Shown here: in pieces, positions 24,516 through 34,789 of the stretch
Layout of the letters: the number at the start of each line of letters is the position of its first letter
How positions within the stretch are numbered: the stretch's first letter is position 1
From: Corythucha ciliata
Taxonomy: Eukaryota; Arthropoda; Insecta; Hemiptera; Tingidae
Direction: 5' to 3'
Length of the DNA: 64,000 bases
Assembly: GCA_038030265.1 (NCBI GenBank)
Contig: CM075942.1
Coordinates: 64,422,926 to 64,486,925, forward strand
Notes under the pieces: model-generated
Told to the model about the DNA's origin: nothing
Databases searched by the model: none
Seen by the model: only the letters and a program-made list of their open reading frames with translations
Translations under genes and position numbers: made by a program

Positions 24516-24570
24516 CAGGCGCGGATCCAGAGTCGGCTTAAGGAGGGGCCATATTATGAGTCTATCCGGC
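24516..24570 (+). mobile_element. Transposon-like terminus CAGGCGCGGATCCAG
   Basis: Starts CAGGCGCGGATCCAGAGTC and continues with GGAGGGGCCATATTATGAGTC. The same terminus occurs inverted at 47470-47524. Both border family E arrays, so they look like the outer end of one repeat family. Flanking bases do not give a clear target duplication. Confidence 0.55.
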
Positions 24571-24690
24571 AATGGACAATTTCCTAATAAATTATACAAT
24601 TTCCTCATAAAATTGAGAGTTTCCTCATAAAATAGACAATTTCCTCATAAAATTGAGAATTTCATCATAAAATTGACAATGCACCATTTT
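24571..24690 (+). repeat. Family E short array
   Basis: Six units of CAATTTCCTCATAAAATTGA (plus-strand reading). Confidence 0.85.
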
Positions 24691-24870
24691 CCGGAAAAAT
24701 AAAAACATTTAAATGCGTGGATAATGAGTTAATAGGACGAAATTATCACTAAAAAACACTTTACAACTTCATTTTGCCCCTACTCCCATGTAGAAAAATT
24801 AAAAGATGAAAAATAGGGAAGTGACGTCACAACATCGTAAAAAGGGGCCAAAGTTAGAGAATCTTTAGAA

Positions 24871-25133
24871 CCCAGGTACGGAAACACGCGATAACCGCCA
24901 TATTTGGTCCCTCCGCCTTTTTATCGCTTGTGAAGTCACTCCATTTAATAATAATAATGAAAAAGAAGAATGAAACTGTTAAAAAAAAAAAAAGAAATCA
25001 GATGGTATGAGTTTTGAGAACTGAAGAGAGACAATCAGGAGACGTGTGGAAGAGAAAACACTTATCAAGACCCGAGTGATACCGACCGGAGGGACCAAAT
25101 ATGGCGGTTATCGCGTGTTTCCGTACTCGGGTT
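24871..25133. mobile_element. 263-bp MITE with about 46-bp inverted ends
   Basis: The left end starts AACCCAGGTACGGAAACACG. The right end, read in reverse, starts AACCCGAGTACGGAAACACG, and similarity runs on through GCGATAACCGCCATATTTGG into TCCCTCCG. The interior is AT-rich and non-coding. A target duplication could not be set with confidence. Confidence 0.85.
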
Positions 25134-25394
25134 ATATAGTAGCCTTACCAAAGCATGAAACTAGCCACGAAATAACGTTTAATATTTTGTTTAAAAATGC
25201 TTCATAACAACGGAGAAAACATTTACCATTAGTTCTTTTTACAGTCTAGTGACGTCACTTTCAAGTGGGAAAGTTCAAAAACCCGCCAGGTTAAATCTTC
25301 GATTTCAAAATTGGTGTCGCTAATTCAAGGCAAACATTAATATACCACGGACAACAAGGTTTCATGGTCAAAACAGCGGTTTTTTCAAGTTTTA

Positions 25395-25894
25395 AAATGG
25401 TCTATTGCCCCATAAAATTGACAGTTTCCTCAACAAATGGACAACTTCCTCATAAAATTGACGATCTCCTCATAAAATACACAATTTCCTCATAAAATTT
25501 ACAAGTTCCTAATAAAATAGACAATTTCCTCATAGAAATGGCAGGTTACTCATAACATAGACAATTTCCTCATAAAATTGACGATTTCATTATAACATTT
25601 TCAATTTCCTCATAAAATAGACAATTTCCCCATAAAATGTATTATTTCCTCAAAACAATGACAATTTCCTCGCAAAAGTGACAATGTCCTCATAAAAGTG
25701 ACAATTTCCTCATAAAATTGAAATTTTCCTCATGAAATTGATAATTCACTCTTAAAATTGATCATTTATGCGTATAATCGGCTATTCATACTTAAAAATA
25801 GCAAGTTTAAAGCCAAAATAAACGATCACCAATTACTGTACTAACAATATAATCACCAATTACTGTATTAACAATATAATCACCAAAAGGGCAA
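25395..25894 (+). repeat. Family E array, plus orientation (left of copia)
   Basis: About 17 units of the 20-bp TTTCCTCATAAAATTGACAA, then a unique tail with two near-copies of AATCACCAATTACTGTA. The tail matches, inverted, the sequence around 45600-45720, and the copia element is inserted in it. Confidence 0.85.
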
Positions 25895-25899
25895 TTATC

Positions 25900-26047
25900 T
25901 GTTAAGTTATTACGAAAGAACAAGTCCTTTTCTTTTCATAGATGAACAGAGCGAATAAAGTAGATTGTATTTTTTTTTTTTAATGCACACATGGAAGTAA
26001 GTATAAACAGGGAATTAAAAAGCGAAGTATGTGTTGTAATGCCAACA
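25900..26047 (-). repeat. copia 3' LTR
   Basis: 148 bp. It differs from the other LTR by one substitution (GGGAAT against GGAAAT) and one base in the T run. The polypurine tract GAGAGGGGA lies directly upstream at 26056-26048 on the minus strand. Confidence 0.95.
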
Positions 26048-26107
26048 TCCCCTCTCAACAGATACTTCGGTTAGTCGGGCATCGGCATTTCTGATTTTTG
26101 GAGGAGT

Positions 26108-27263
26108 TTTTTTTTTTTTTTATCTTATGCCTCGACGGTTTGCGGCAACTTCGGCCATTCGTCTTCTCGCAGCCCAATATAACGTCGAGTTTCTGGTGTA
26201 AATACAATTTTCGGCCTCCAAGGATGCACGGACGTCTTCAAGCTCTGGACAATTTACCCAGATGCTGACCATCCATGAACCCGCCTCCACAGAGCACACA
26301 ATCCGGGCTCTGAAATACACCTATTCTGTGCAGGTGACCTTGGAGGTAGTCATGGCCTGTGGTTAGCCTGAAACAGGCTACAGCTACTTGTCGAGGAAGG
26401 TTATGTGGAATCCGTCCGTTTTGTACAGTCAGTGATTGCCACTTCCTACCTTCAGCTTCCCGCTGCTGCCTTACTTCCAAAGATTTCATAATACAGGTCT
26501 TAATAGCTCTTTTGGAAGTGTGGTACGTGACGCTATCCTCAAATTGGGCGGAAAGGGCACCCTCTCTCGCCAGACGATCAGCTTCCTCATTCCCATACAC
26601 TCCACAGTGTCCGGGAATCCACTGAAGCACCAGTTACACTCCTCTGCTGATCAGCTCGTGTGCTCGTTGCTTGGACCTTCTCACAATGGAACTGTCGTCA
26701 TCACACGTTACACACGGCTTGGAGAGCTGCCATGGAGTCCACAAAAATTGCGATTCTGGTGTCAGCTCTCCTCAGGCACTCGCCCAGAGCCATAGAAATG
26801 GCTTCGACCTCCCCGTCAAAGTTGGAGGCTGACTGTCCAACGGGAGCACTAAGTTGGAAAGAGTTGGAGAAAACTCCTGCTCCTGCATTGGTGGTCGAGT
26901 TTTGGGCGGATCCGTCAGTGTAGACATGCAGCCATGTTTCAGGTGGATATCTCTCCTCTATAGTCGTCAGGGCAAGGGATCTCAGCTCCTGGGATGAACA
27001 CAGCTCCTTACTAACCTCTCTAACGAGATCAAGTCTTAGCAGGGGAGTGCTCAGGATTGGCATTGAACCAAGAAAAGCCTCTCTCGGGCCAAGAGAGATG
27101 GCATGCTCCTCCTCAATCCTCGCCACTGCAGAAGTGAAGCTTGTCTGGGTCTTCAGTCTAGGTGCCACACTGTTGTCCTGGGTCCAGTATGGATCACTAA
27201 GCCTTGCCAGCCTTTCCCTCAACATTACAGAGGCTATCTGCTGTCGGTCCTTCAAAGGTTCAA
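26108..27263 (-). mobile_element. 5'-truncated LINE nested in copia
   Basis: Minus-strand insertion with a 15-base poly(A) (T run 26107-26121) at its 3' end. Flanks are ACTCTTCC (27271-27264) and ACTCCTCC (26107-26100), an 8-bp target duplication with one mismatch. It encodes a second, LINE-type RNase H (HVYTDGSAQNS, FDGEVEAISMAL, IFVDSMAALQAV, then WIPGHCGVYGNEEADRLA after a frame change) and a C-terminal Cys/His region (GHLHRIG, DCVLC, ending WAARRRMAEV). RNase H in a LINE points to the I/R1/LOA group. It is broken by a frame change near 26700, a stop near 26632 and a frame change near 26260. Confidence 0.88.
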
Positions 27264-27271
27264 GGAAGAGT

Positions 27272-27750
27272 AGTCCTAATTGTTTTCTCATATTTTCAAA
27301 CTTTCTGATTGGTAATGGTTTGGTCAATATGTCAGCCTCCATTTCTTCTGTTGGGCAGTACTCGAGATTCATAATGTTGTTTTCTACTAAATCCTTGACG
27401 TGATTTCTCTTAACATCCAAATGCTTCGTCCGAGCATTCCACTTTTCCGAGAGTATTAGAGATATACAACTTTGATTATCTTCATGAATAATTGTAGATT
27501 CCTTTTGTTCATGGCCCATTTCATACAGAAGGTCACGAAGCCATAAGATCTCTTGTGATGCCAAACTTAGAGAGATAAATTCAGCTTCCGTCCACGACAG
27601 AGATACGCAATTTTGTTTCTTGGACATCCATGTTAAAATTGATTCGTCAATTTTTAGAATACAGCTACTTGTGGATTTGCGGTCTGACAGATCTCCCGCC
27701 CAATCTGCATCTACATGTGCGCTTAGTCTGAAATTACTGCACTTTTTCAA
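27272..27750 (-). pseudogene. copia RNase H domain
   Basis: The copia-type RNase H reads AHVDADWAGD, TEAEFISLS, HEDNQSC, ARTKHLDVKRN and ADILTKPLP in order, ending KQLGLL just before the nested LINE. It cleaves the RNA strand of the reverse-transcription hybrid. The reading frame continues into the LINE for about 190 more codons (to 26701). This creates an accidental double RNase H frame. It is separated from the RT frame by the small tandem duplication at about 27745-27771. Confidence 0.9.
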
Positions 27751-29426
27751 ACTGCACTTTTTAAGTACTGTAAAACTCTTGTTACCGCCTTCCAGTCAGC
27801 AAAGGTGGGTTTACTGACTCGTCGACTGAGAATTCCAACGCCTGTTGCAATGTCAGGTCTCGTATTCGTAGCCAAGTATAGCAGCGACCCGATCGCTTCT
27901 CGATATTTGTCGTTATTCGGTAGAAAATTACTATTTGTGGCGCTCGGATAACCAGGTTCCATTGGTATTTTCATGTCTTTGGCATTCATGCAGTTGAATT
28001 TCTCGAGTAAGTGCATAATTTTTTGATGCTGATCTAAATAGAAGCCATCTTGCGTTCGGCGAATTCTTATACCCAAATAGTTAGTTGGTGAACCTAGATC
28101 CTTCATTTCAAATATTGATGATAGTGAAATGTATGTTTCTTTTATAAATTCTTCTTTTCCTGCTATCAGGATGTCATCGACGTGTATCAATAAGTAGGAG
28201 TATTCGTCGTTACATCGATGGATGTATAAACAAGGATCACATTTACTCCGAGTGAATCCGATAGAAATTAGTGATTCATTAATTTTGTTATTCCAAACAC
28301 GGGCCGATTGCTTTAACCCATAAATGCTTTTTCGTAGTTTACAAACTGCGTTTTCCTTGCCTTTCTCGATAAAACCTTCAGGTTGTTCCATAAATAGTTC
28401 TTCGGTCAGCTCTCCATTTAAAAATGCCGTTTTGACATCCCATTGACGTAAACACAAATTCTGTGTTGCCGCAACAACAAGCAGTGATCGAATAGTCACA
28501 GCTTTAACTACAGGTGAGAATGTTTCGTCGTAGTCAATCCCATATTTCTGAGTGTATCCCTTAGCGACTATTCTGGCTTTATATCTTTCAATTTTTCCAT
28601 CTTCCCCGTACTTGATTTTAAAAACCCATTTGCAACCAATCGGTCGTCTTCCTCGTGGTTTCTCAACTAGTGTCCACGTTTCATTTTTGATCAATGACTT
28701 ATATTCTTCGTTCGCTGCTTCTAACCATTTTTCTTTCTCTTCTGAAGGAAATTTCGAAAAATCTTTCCAATCCTTTGGTTCTTCTTGGCAAGGTCTTTCT
28801 TCAGAATACAGAGAATTGAAACGAATAGGGGGAATTCCTTTAGTCTTTCTAGCAGATCTTCTCTCTTCTATTTGATGGGCTGGATTGGTGGAGGCCTGCA
28901 TTTCTTGACGGTCTGTTGGAGGCAACGGAGCCGGTACTTCTTCTGTACCTTGTATCATATCGGGACGCTCTTGTCTTTTTGTGTCGTCGAAAAAAATATC
29001 GCGATAGAACTTAGTACTTGGCTCTTTAATTTGTTCTTTCAAAATTGTTTCTCGTTCATCGGCCAATTTCAAATCTCGCAATGAATTTGTTCTTGTTCTT
29101 TCATTTTTTATGATAAAATCCCGAGAAAAACGTATTTTTTGTTTATCTGGTATCCATATTCGGTAAGCTTTTGACTCGTTTGAATACCCTACGAATATGC
29201 CAAATATAGACCGAGGAGCGAGTTTTTCTTTTTGTGGGGAAGTGTCCAACATGTATCCCTTGGATCCAAAACGACGAATATGTTTAACAATGGGGCTTCG
29301 ACCAGCCCAAAATTTGAATGGTGTTTCTCCGTTTAGTGCTCTAGAAGGGCATCTGTTCCTCAAATAAGCCGCGGTCGATATTGCTTCTGCCCAAAGTGAT
29401 TTGGGTAAATTCGATTCTCGAGCCAT
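27747..29426 (-). pseudogene. copia integrase C-terminus and reverse transcriptase
   Basis: A 559-codon open frame. It starts in the integrase C-terminal region (LPKSLWAEAI, FKFWAGRSP, GSKGYMLD), passes through a charged linker, and enters the copia RT: KEKWLEAANEEY, WVFKIKYGEDG, RYKARIVAKGYTQKYGIDY, QWDVKTAFLNGEL, GLKQSARVWN and the catalytic IHVDDILIAG (the copia version of YxDD). It ends in IGSLLYLATNTRPDIATGV and VLQYLKSAV, where the duplication puts a stop. The catalytic residues are intact, so the lesions lie at the domain borders. The upstream border is a one-base deletion near 29425. Confidence 0.93.
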
Positions 29427-30058
29427 TCTTGTAAAGTTCGGTTCATCCTTTCAGACACCCCATTTTGCTGCGGGCTGTACGGCAAGGACAGTCTTCGCTT
29501 GATTCCTTCGCGATCTAAAAACTCGTCAAATTCTCTGTTACAAAACTCTCCTCCGTTATCACTCTGAAGAAATTTAATCTTTTTTCCGGTTTGATTTTCA
29601 ACAAAATTTTTGTAAGATTTAAACGCCGTTAATGCGTCTGATTTATTCTTTAAAAATTTCACTTCACACCAACGAGAAAAATCATCAATAAAAGTAATAA
29701 AGTAGCGATTCCCGCCTATGGACGTTTGTCTCATTGGCCCGCAGATATCAGTGTGCACAATTTCTAAAATGTCCGACGCTGGCTTGATTGACTCAGATGC
29801 CGAGAAGGGCGATCGCACCATTTTTCCTTGAAGACAAGTATCGCAGGGCCGAAATTTTTGATTTTTTTGTACAATTTTAGCGCCGAGTACGAAATTATTT
29901 GAAGTTATTTTCTTGACATCTTCGAAATTCAAATGCCCGAATCGATGATGCCAAAGCTCTAAATCATTGAATTGTTCGTCATCAATGAAGGCTGAATGAT
30001 GGTCGTTCCTTCCTTTTCTTTCTTTTGATTCGTTGATATAGTATAGACCTCCTACACA
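29427..30058 (-). pseudogene. copia integrase core
   Basis: In frame after the TAA at 30059-30061, this segment carries the GAG-pre-integrase motif LWHHRFGHLNFEDV with the HHCC zinc ligands (CDTC follows). The integrase catalytic Asp and Glu contexts are VHTDICGPM, QSDNGGEFCN and NGVSERMNRTLQE. Integrase would join element DNA to the chromosome. A single-base deletion near 29425 shifts the frame into the next segment. Confidence 0.92.
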
Positions 30059-30061
30059 TTA

Positions 30062-31231
30062 AGCTTGAAGTACGGGATTTCCGTCTTGATTCAAGATATC
30101 AGCACGATCTTTTTCAAAAATGACTGTAAACCCTTTTTCGGTAATTTTGGCGACCGATATCAAATTCGCTCTCAAGTTTGGAACGTATAGGGTGTCATTC
30201 AGTGTAATAGTTACCATTCTTTTATTCGTCGGATCCCAGGTGCGCATGTTTATGGATCCTTTTGCTTTTATCTCCGTCGTACTGTCGTTAGCAGCCAAAT
30301 TTAGTTTTCCTTTTTCAATTATTCCCACATTTTCAAATTTAGACGCCTCCTTGCACATGTGTGACGTGCAGCCACTATCTAGAATCCACCTTCCGGTGAC
30401 GTCACAGTCTTCATCCGCAAGATTAAAACAAACGTGGTAACCACAGTCTTCTTCGGTCATGTTAGCTGCGGATCTCATCTTAAGTGGACAATACGGTGCT
30501 ATGTGCCCTTCTTTTTTACAGGAATAACAAATTTTTCCAGTGAAACTTCTTTTCTTACGATACATTGAGGAATTTTCCGGCACTTGTTTTTCTGTTGCAT
30601 TATTTGCATGTTTATTCCATTTTTTTTCAACTACTAAAGCATCATCTTCATGGACCTCCTTGAATTTTTCGCACCTTGCATTGCATTCTTCAATTATTTT
30701 AACCTTCAAAACTTGTGGGCTTGGAAGTTCGTCTCTTGACTCGATCGCGCATCGGAAGTTCTCAAATTCATCTGGAAGACTGTATAAAAGCATAATTGAA
30801 AGGAGGTCATCATTTATGTCAACATCCATGTCCTGTAGTTTATCTACAACATCGAAAAAATTTGCTAGATAGTCTCTTCAATCTTCGTTTCGCTTCATTT
30901 TCTTTAGTATTAAACGCTTCAGAAGTGTGGCTTTTCTCGCCGGCCCCTTCGATTGAAAAATGTCATGCAGTTTTCTCCACACTTCATTGGATGTATTGCA
31001 TCCCTTAACTTGTTTTAATTCCGAAGGCGAAATCGATAAAATTAAATCGGCTTTTGCTTTTCTGTCAGTATTATCCCATGCCTGAGCTTCATTAGCTTCC
31101 GCCGGTCGTGGTTTCACGCCTGTGACATATTCCAGAACATCGTTTTTCACCAGAAGGGCTTCCACTTGCAATTTCCAAGTATCGAAGTTGTCCTTTGACA
31201 ATAATTCGATTCGATATGAGTTGCTGCTCAT
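30062..31231 (-). pseudogene. copia Gag and protease
   Basis: The ATG at 31231-31229 follows the primer-binding site by about 15 bases. The Gag part has KDNFDTWKLQVEALL, DRKAKADLILSIS and EVWRKLHDIF, typical of copia Gag. A stop (TGA, 30878-30880) interrupts it and the frame then continues as RDYLANFFDVVDKL. A CCHC knuckle CYSCKKEGHIAPYC lies at about 30530-30489. The aspartic protease site DSGCTSHM lies at about 30383-30360, with LYVPNLRANLISV downstream. The frame stops at 30059. Gag would package the RNA and the protease would process the polyprotein; both are broken here. Confidence 0.92.
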
Positions 31232-31246
31232 CTTAACTGTCTCTTA

Positions 31247-31256
31247 AGTCTCATAA
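31247..31256 (-). promoter_or_regulatory. Primer-binding site, probable half tRNA-Met
   Basis: The minus-strand sequence TTATGAGACT complements AGTCTCATAA, which matches the anticodon region of animal elongator tRNA-Met. copia elements are known to prime from an internal tRNA fragment rather than a 3' end. The match is only 10 nt. Confidence 0.5.
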
Positions 31257-31258
31257 TA

Positions 31259-31407
31259 TGTTAAGTTATTACGAAAGAACAAGTCCTTTTCTTTTCATAG
31301 ATGAACAGAGCGAATAAAGTAGATTGTATTTTTTTTTTTTTAATGCACACATGGAAGTAAGTATAAACAGGAAATTAAAAAGCGAAGTATGTGTTGTAAT
31401 GCCAACA
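31259..31407 (-). repeat. copia 5' LTR
   Basis: 149 bp, TGTTGG to TTAACA on the minus strand. It is followed after two bases by the primer-binding site. Confidence 0.95.
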
Positions 31408-31439
31408 TTATCCATCGAGTCATATGGGGCAAAATCAAT

Positions 31440-31965
31440 AATTTCCAAGGACCAAAAATAAAACTATTGAGGATAAGTCAAAATTTCCTCGTGAAATTGA
31501 CAATTTTATCTTAAAATTAACGAGTTCCTCTTGAAATTACCAATTTCCAATTAGGACTAACAATTTCCTTACAAAAATGAAATTTCATTCGCGCTAATGA
31601 GAATGTCAATTTGCTAATAAAAATGACAATTTCCTCTTGAAACTGACAATTTTATCCTAAAATTAACAGTTCCTAGAAAATTAACAATTTCCTTACAAAA
31701 ATGAAAATTCATTCAAAAAGGGCAATTTTCTCGTTATATTATATTGACAACTTCTCATACAATATGCCATTTTTTTCATAAAATTGACTATTTCCTAATC
31801 AAACTGAGGATGTACTCATAAAATTGACACCTTTTAGACTGAAAATTTCCTCGATAAATCAACCATTATGCTCATGGGCTTGAGATGTCTTATAAAATTG
31901 AAAGTTTTCTCATAAAACAGACAATTTCCTTATTAAATTGACTGTTTTTGTTTGTGAAACCGACG
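31440..31965 (+). repeat. Family E array (right of copia)
   Basis: Diverged units of TTTCCTCATAAAATTGACAA continue the array interrupted by the copia insertion. The first 40 bp match, inverted, the sequence near 45600-45660. Confidence 0.8.
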
Positions 31966-32129
31966 AGTTTTTTCAAAAAATGGACAATATGTCACCTTAA
32001 CATTGCTTCTGGTGAAACATTTCACATATTTGTTGCTCTTGACGCGACGAACGCGGCAGAGCTGTTGCGTATTGCCCGCCGTGGGGCATTTTTGCGTCGT
32101 TTCCTAGTTGTGCCGCGCCGCCGCAGCCT

Positions 32130-32660
32130 TCATCGATGAATTAGCTATTTGTCTCCATTTTTAGCCGCGATTATTCTCAATTCTTGCGTTAAGTTAGCGC
32201 TTTTTTCCTAATTGGCAATTGGCCACGAAGTTGCCTCTGGGTACCGCGGCTCGCCATTTCAACTCGATTTTCTGTGAATTAGCAAACTTCCTCAAATTAA
32301 CAACCCCAATTAGCCATTTATCTTTATTTTAGCCACGAATTAGAGTTTTTCCCTCATTTTCGCCGCGAGTTATCTAACGCTTGTTCTGAATTTGGCCGTG
32401 GATTGGCGACTTTTTTCAATTCCTGGCACGAAGTTACCTTCTGAGGCAGCGAATTGACGTCTTATTTTCTCTACATAAACCGGGAATTTCCACTTTTTTC
32501 CTCACTTCAGCACTTCACCTCACTTTTATTGGTGAATTAGCCACGAATCAGCGATTTTTTCTCCATTTTAGCCGTAAATTTGCGATTTTAGCCATGAATT
32601 AGCAATTTTTCCAAAAATTGAAGTTCATGAATTCTCAAAAATCACAACCCAATAACAATT
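32130..32660 (+). repeat. Family A array, plus orientation
   Basis: About 14 diverged units including GTGAATTAGCCACGAATCAG. It contains the variant modules GCCACGAAGTTGCCTCTGG and CACGAAGTTACCTTCTGAGG. Confidence 0.8.
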
Positions 32661-33115
32661 AATAATGTACTGGGTCCAGCGCAAAGGCGGTTGGGACTGC
32701 TCGTGACGTAGGTGAGGGACAGTAATGGCCGAAGATCTGCGGCACCTATAGAAAGTTTAGTCACTTTAGGTAAACCTATTAACGAAAATAACATCATTGC
32801 ATGCTGCATAATGTTATAAATAAATTAGCCGGTGGTATAAAAATTTGCCGATTACTCTGGGCCATTGGAAGACAACAATTAAACAGTCGCTAAAACCTTG
32901 CAGACGGTTCCCAATTGTCTGAGAATATATTAGTGATAACCTGATAACGTAACTTCTGACGTCATTACTTTATGCACTTGTGCACTAGAATTCTAATTCA
33001 CCGATGAAACGGGGTTTTATTTGTCCTAATGCACATGTGCATCAAGATCAACTTTATAAGCAACAAACAGGCACATAAAATGGCACTTTAGATGCCAGAA
33101 GTGCGTAAAAATGTT
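32661..33115. other. Intron DNA, no gene recognised
   Basis: Unique DNA. The pair TGCACTTGTGCACTAG and GCACATGTGCATC near 32972-33043 is a locally palindromic motif only. Confidence 0.4.
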
Positions 33116-33118
33116 GTT

Positions 33119-33137
33119 TTCTCTCTCTCTCTCTCTT
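33119..33137 (+). repeat. CT microsatellite
   Basis: TTCTCTCTCTCTCTCTCT, about 19 bp. Confidence 0.8.
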
Positions 33138-33144
33138 TGTAGCC

Positions 33145-33885
33145 AGTTTGACCATTCTTAGGCGTAATCTGTCAACAAGGTCATTTCAAGGGGGGCAAAT
33201 AGTCAGTTTATGGTGCGACTATAGAAGGAAAAGTGATTTGTGAGGTGCGAACGGTCAGTTTGACGTTTCTAAGGCGCAAAATTCACGGTCAGGGCGTGAA
33301 CAGCCGCCGGTGTGGTATTTCCAGGGCACGGAATCGTCAGTTTACTCATTTTTAAAGTTTGACAAGTCATTTTGGCAGTCTTGTTAAACTGCTGTTGTTT
33401 TCAATTGTGTGTTATTAGAGTGAGAACTGGGCTCTTTGGCTTTTTTAGAACGGGAATTGCTAGTTTGGCTATTTTTAGCGTGCATACAGTCATTTGGCCA
33501 TTTTCAAGGTGAGAATTGTTTGTTGTGCTATTTTCGAGGTGAATATATTCCGTCGAGTCAAGGCACGAATGATCAGTTAGGGCATTCTTGGCACCCGAAT
33601 GTTCGATTTTGCAATTTTCATGGCCCGAAATGCCCGTATCACCTATTTGGACATACAGTTTAACCATTTTTAGGACGCGTAGAGTCAGTTTCACAATTTC
33701 CAGAGCGGTAATCGCCATTTTGGAAATTTCTAGGACGCAAACAGTAAGTTTAGCCCTCTTTAGGACGCAATAATAACGGACAGAATAATTCGTCATATCA
33801 AAGGCGTGAATGGTCAGTTTGGCCGTTTTTAGCGTGCGAATGGTTGATTTAGACAAATTTTCAGGGCGGGTTCGGTTAGGGACAG
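33145..33885 (+). repeat. Family G array, plus orientation
   Basis: Units of about 30-36 bp with GTCAGTTTGGCCATTTTTAG followed by a CG-containing spacer (GGACGCGAA). A 151-codon minus-strand frame crosses the array (33856-33401) but repeats with it (KLTIHA, KLTVCV, KLTLRV), so I treat it as non-coding. Confidence 0.75.
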
Positions 33886-33889
33886 CTAG

Positions 33890-34110
33890 TCTGTTGGTTT
33901 TTCCGCCACGAAAAAGGCCCTAAACTTACAAGTTTGATAGAACTAAAGGCCGTGTCATGGACTCGCAATTTCGCTTAAATTAATACCCGAAGACCCGGGA
34001 ACTATCAATATCGCGGACATCCTGCAGGAAACTTGTAATTTTGCTCAAATCAGCACTCTAATTAGAAAACTCTCAAATTACACGGCTATTCGTCAGGGTA
34101 TAGGCGTATT
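33890..34110 (+). repeat. Family H array
   Basis: Units with GACTCGCAATTTCGCTTAAA and ACTTGTAATTTTGCTCAAAT. The same family covers 41930-42790. Confidence 0.6.
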
Positions 34111-34219
34111 CGTAGCCGGCTAGCCCAGACCTCGGTCATGATTCCCGACCTGAAAAGGTTAAATCGACCATCCGCGCGCCAATAATCGCCAATACTGGCC
34201 ATTAGCACTTTCAGCTTCA

Positions 34220-34560
34220 CGGACTTGCCGTCCTAAAAACGGCTATGTACCGACTGTTCGCCCTCCAATATGGCAAAACTGACGACTCGCGCCTTGAAAA
34301 TGCCTAAAGGCTAAGCTAATTTCATGCACGCGAATGACGCTAAAAGTACTCGAACTGGTGATTCCCACTCTAGATATGGCCAAACTGACTCTACGCGTCC
34401 TAAAATCGTTGAACTGACGATTCGTGCCCTCTGAAAATCCCCAAACAGGTGATTTCGACCCTCAAAATTGCAAAATCAACCATTCGCACGCCAAGAATAT
34501 GACCAAACTGAGCATATTCACACCTTAGCTTGACAAACTATTCGAGGACTATATTAAAAT
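34220..34560 (-). repeat. Family G array, minus orientation
   Basis: Units read ATGGCCAAACTGACTC and CAAAACTGACGACTCGC, the reverse complement of the array at 33145-33885, so the two form an inverted pair about 0.3 kb apart. Confidence 0.65.
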
Positions 34561-34745
34561 GCCAAACTTTTTCTTGGTTTTAGCCACGAATTGGAGCTTT
34601 TTTTTTTATTTTCAGGTGCGAAGATGCCCCCGGAAAGCGTGAATTTCTCATTTTTCAATTTTAGCTATGACTGAGCGCTATTCCTTAATTCTATCTTAAA
34701 TTTTAGCCACCAATTACCGCTTTTTCTCAATTTTAACCCACTACT
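34561..34745 (+). repeat. Family A remnant, plus orientation
   Basis: Five units, including TTTTAGCCACGAATTGGAGC and the variant module GCGAAGATGCCCCCGG. Confidence 0.7.
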
Positions 34746-34789
34746 TTGACTGCGTTAGCTATTAGCCCTCCCCCCCCCCACCACCGGGG

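Larger units (their letters stand above)
25900..31407 (-). mobile_element. Ty1/copia LTR retrotransposon, defective
   Basis: A complete 5.5-kb element read on the minus strand. Its LTRs (31259-31407 and 25900-26047) start TGTT and end AACA. A 5-bp target duplication TTATC lies at 25895-25899 and 31408-31412. Domain order is Gag, zinc knuckle, protease, integrase, reverse transcriptase, RNase H, which is the copia order because integrase precedes RT. Two in-frame stops (30878-30880 and 30059-30061), a one-base deletion near 29425, a 15-16 bp duplication near 27745-27771 and a LINE insertion (26108-27263) make it non-autonomous. It sits in an intron of the minus-strand gene in the same orientation. 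Confidence 0.95.

Noticed and set aside
26701..27750. Domain-capture copia with two RNase H domains as an adapted gene
   Set aside because: Poly(A) and target duplication show a nested LINE insertion, and the LINE part carries its own frame changes and a stop.
33401..33856. 151-codon minus-strand frame with KLT repeats
   Set aside because: The frame follows the family G repeat unit, so its openness is a by-product of the array.
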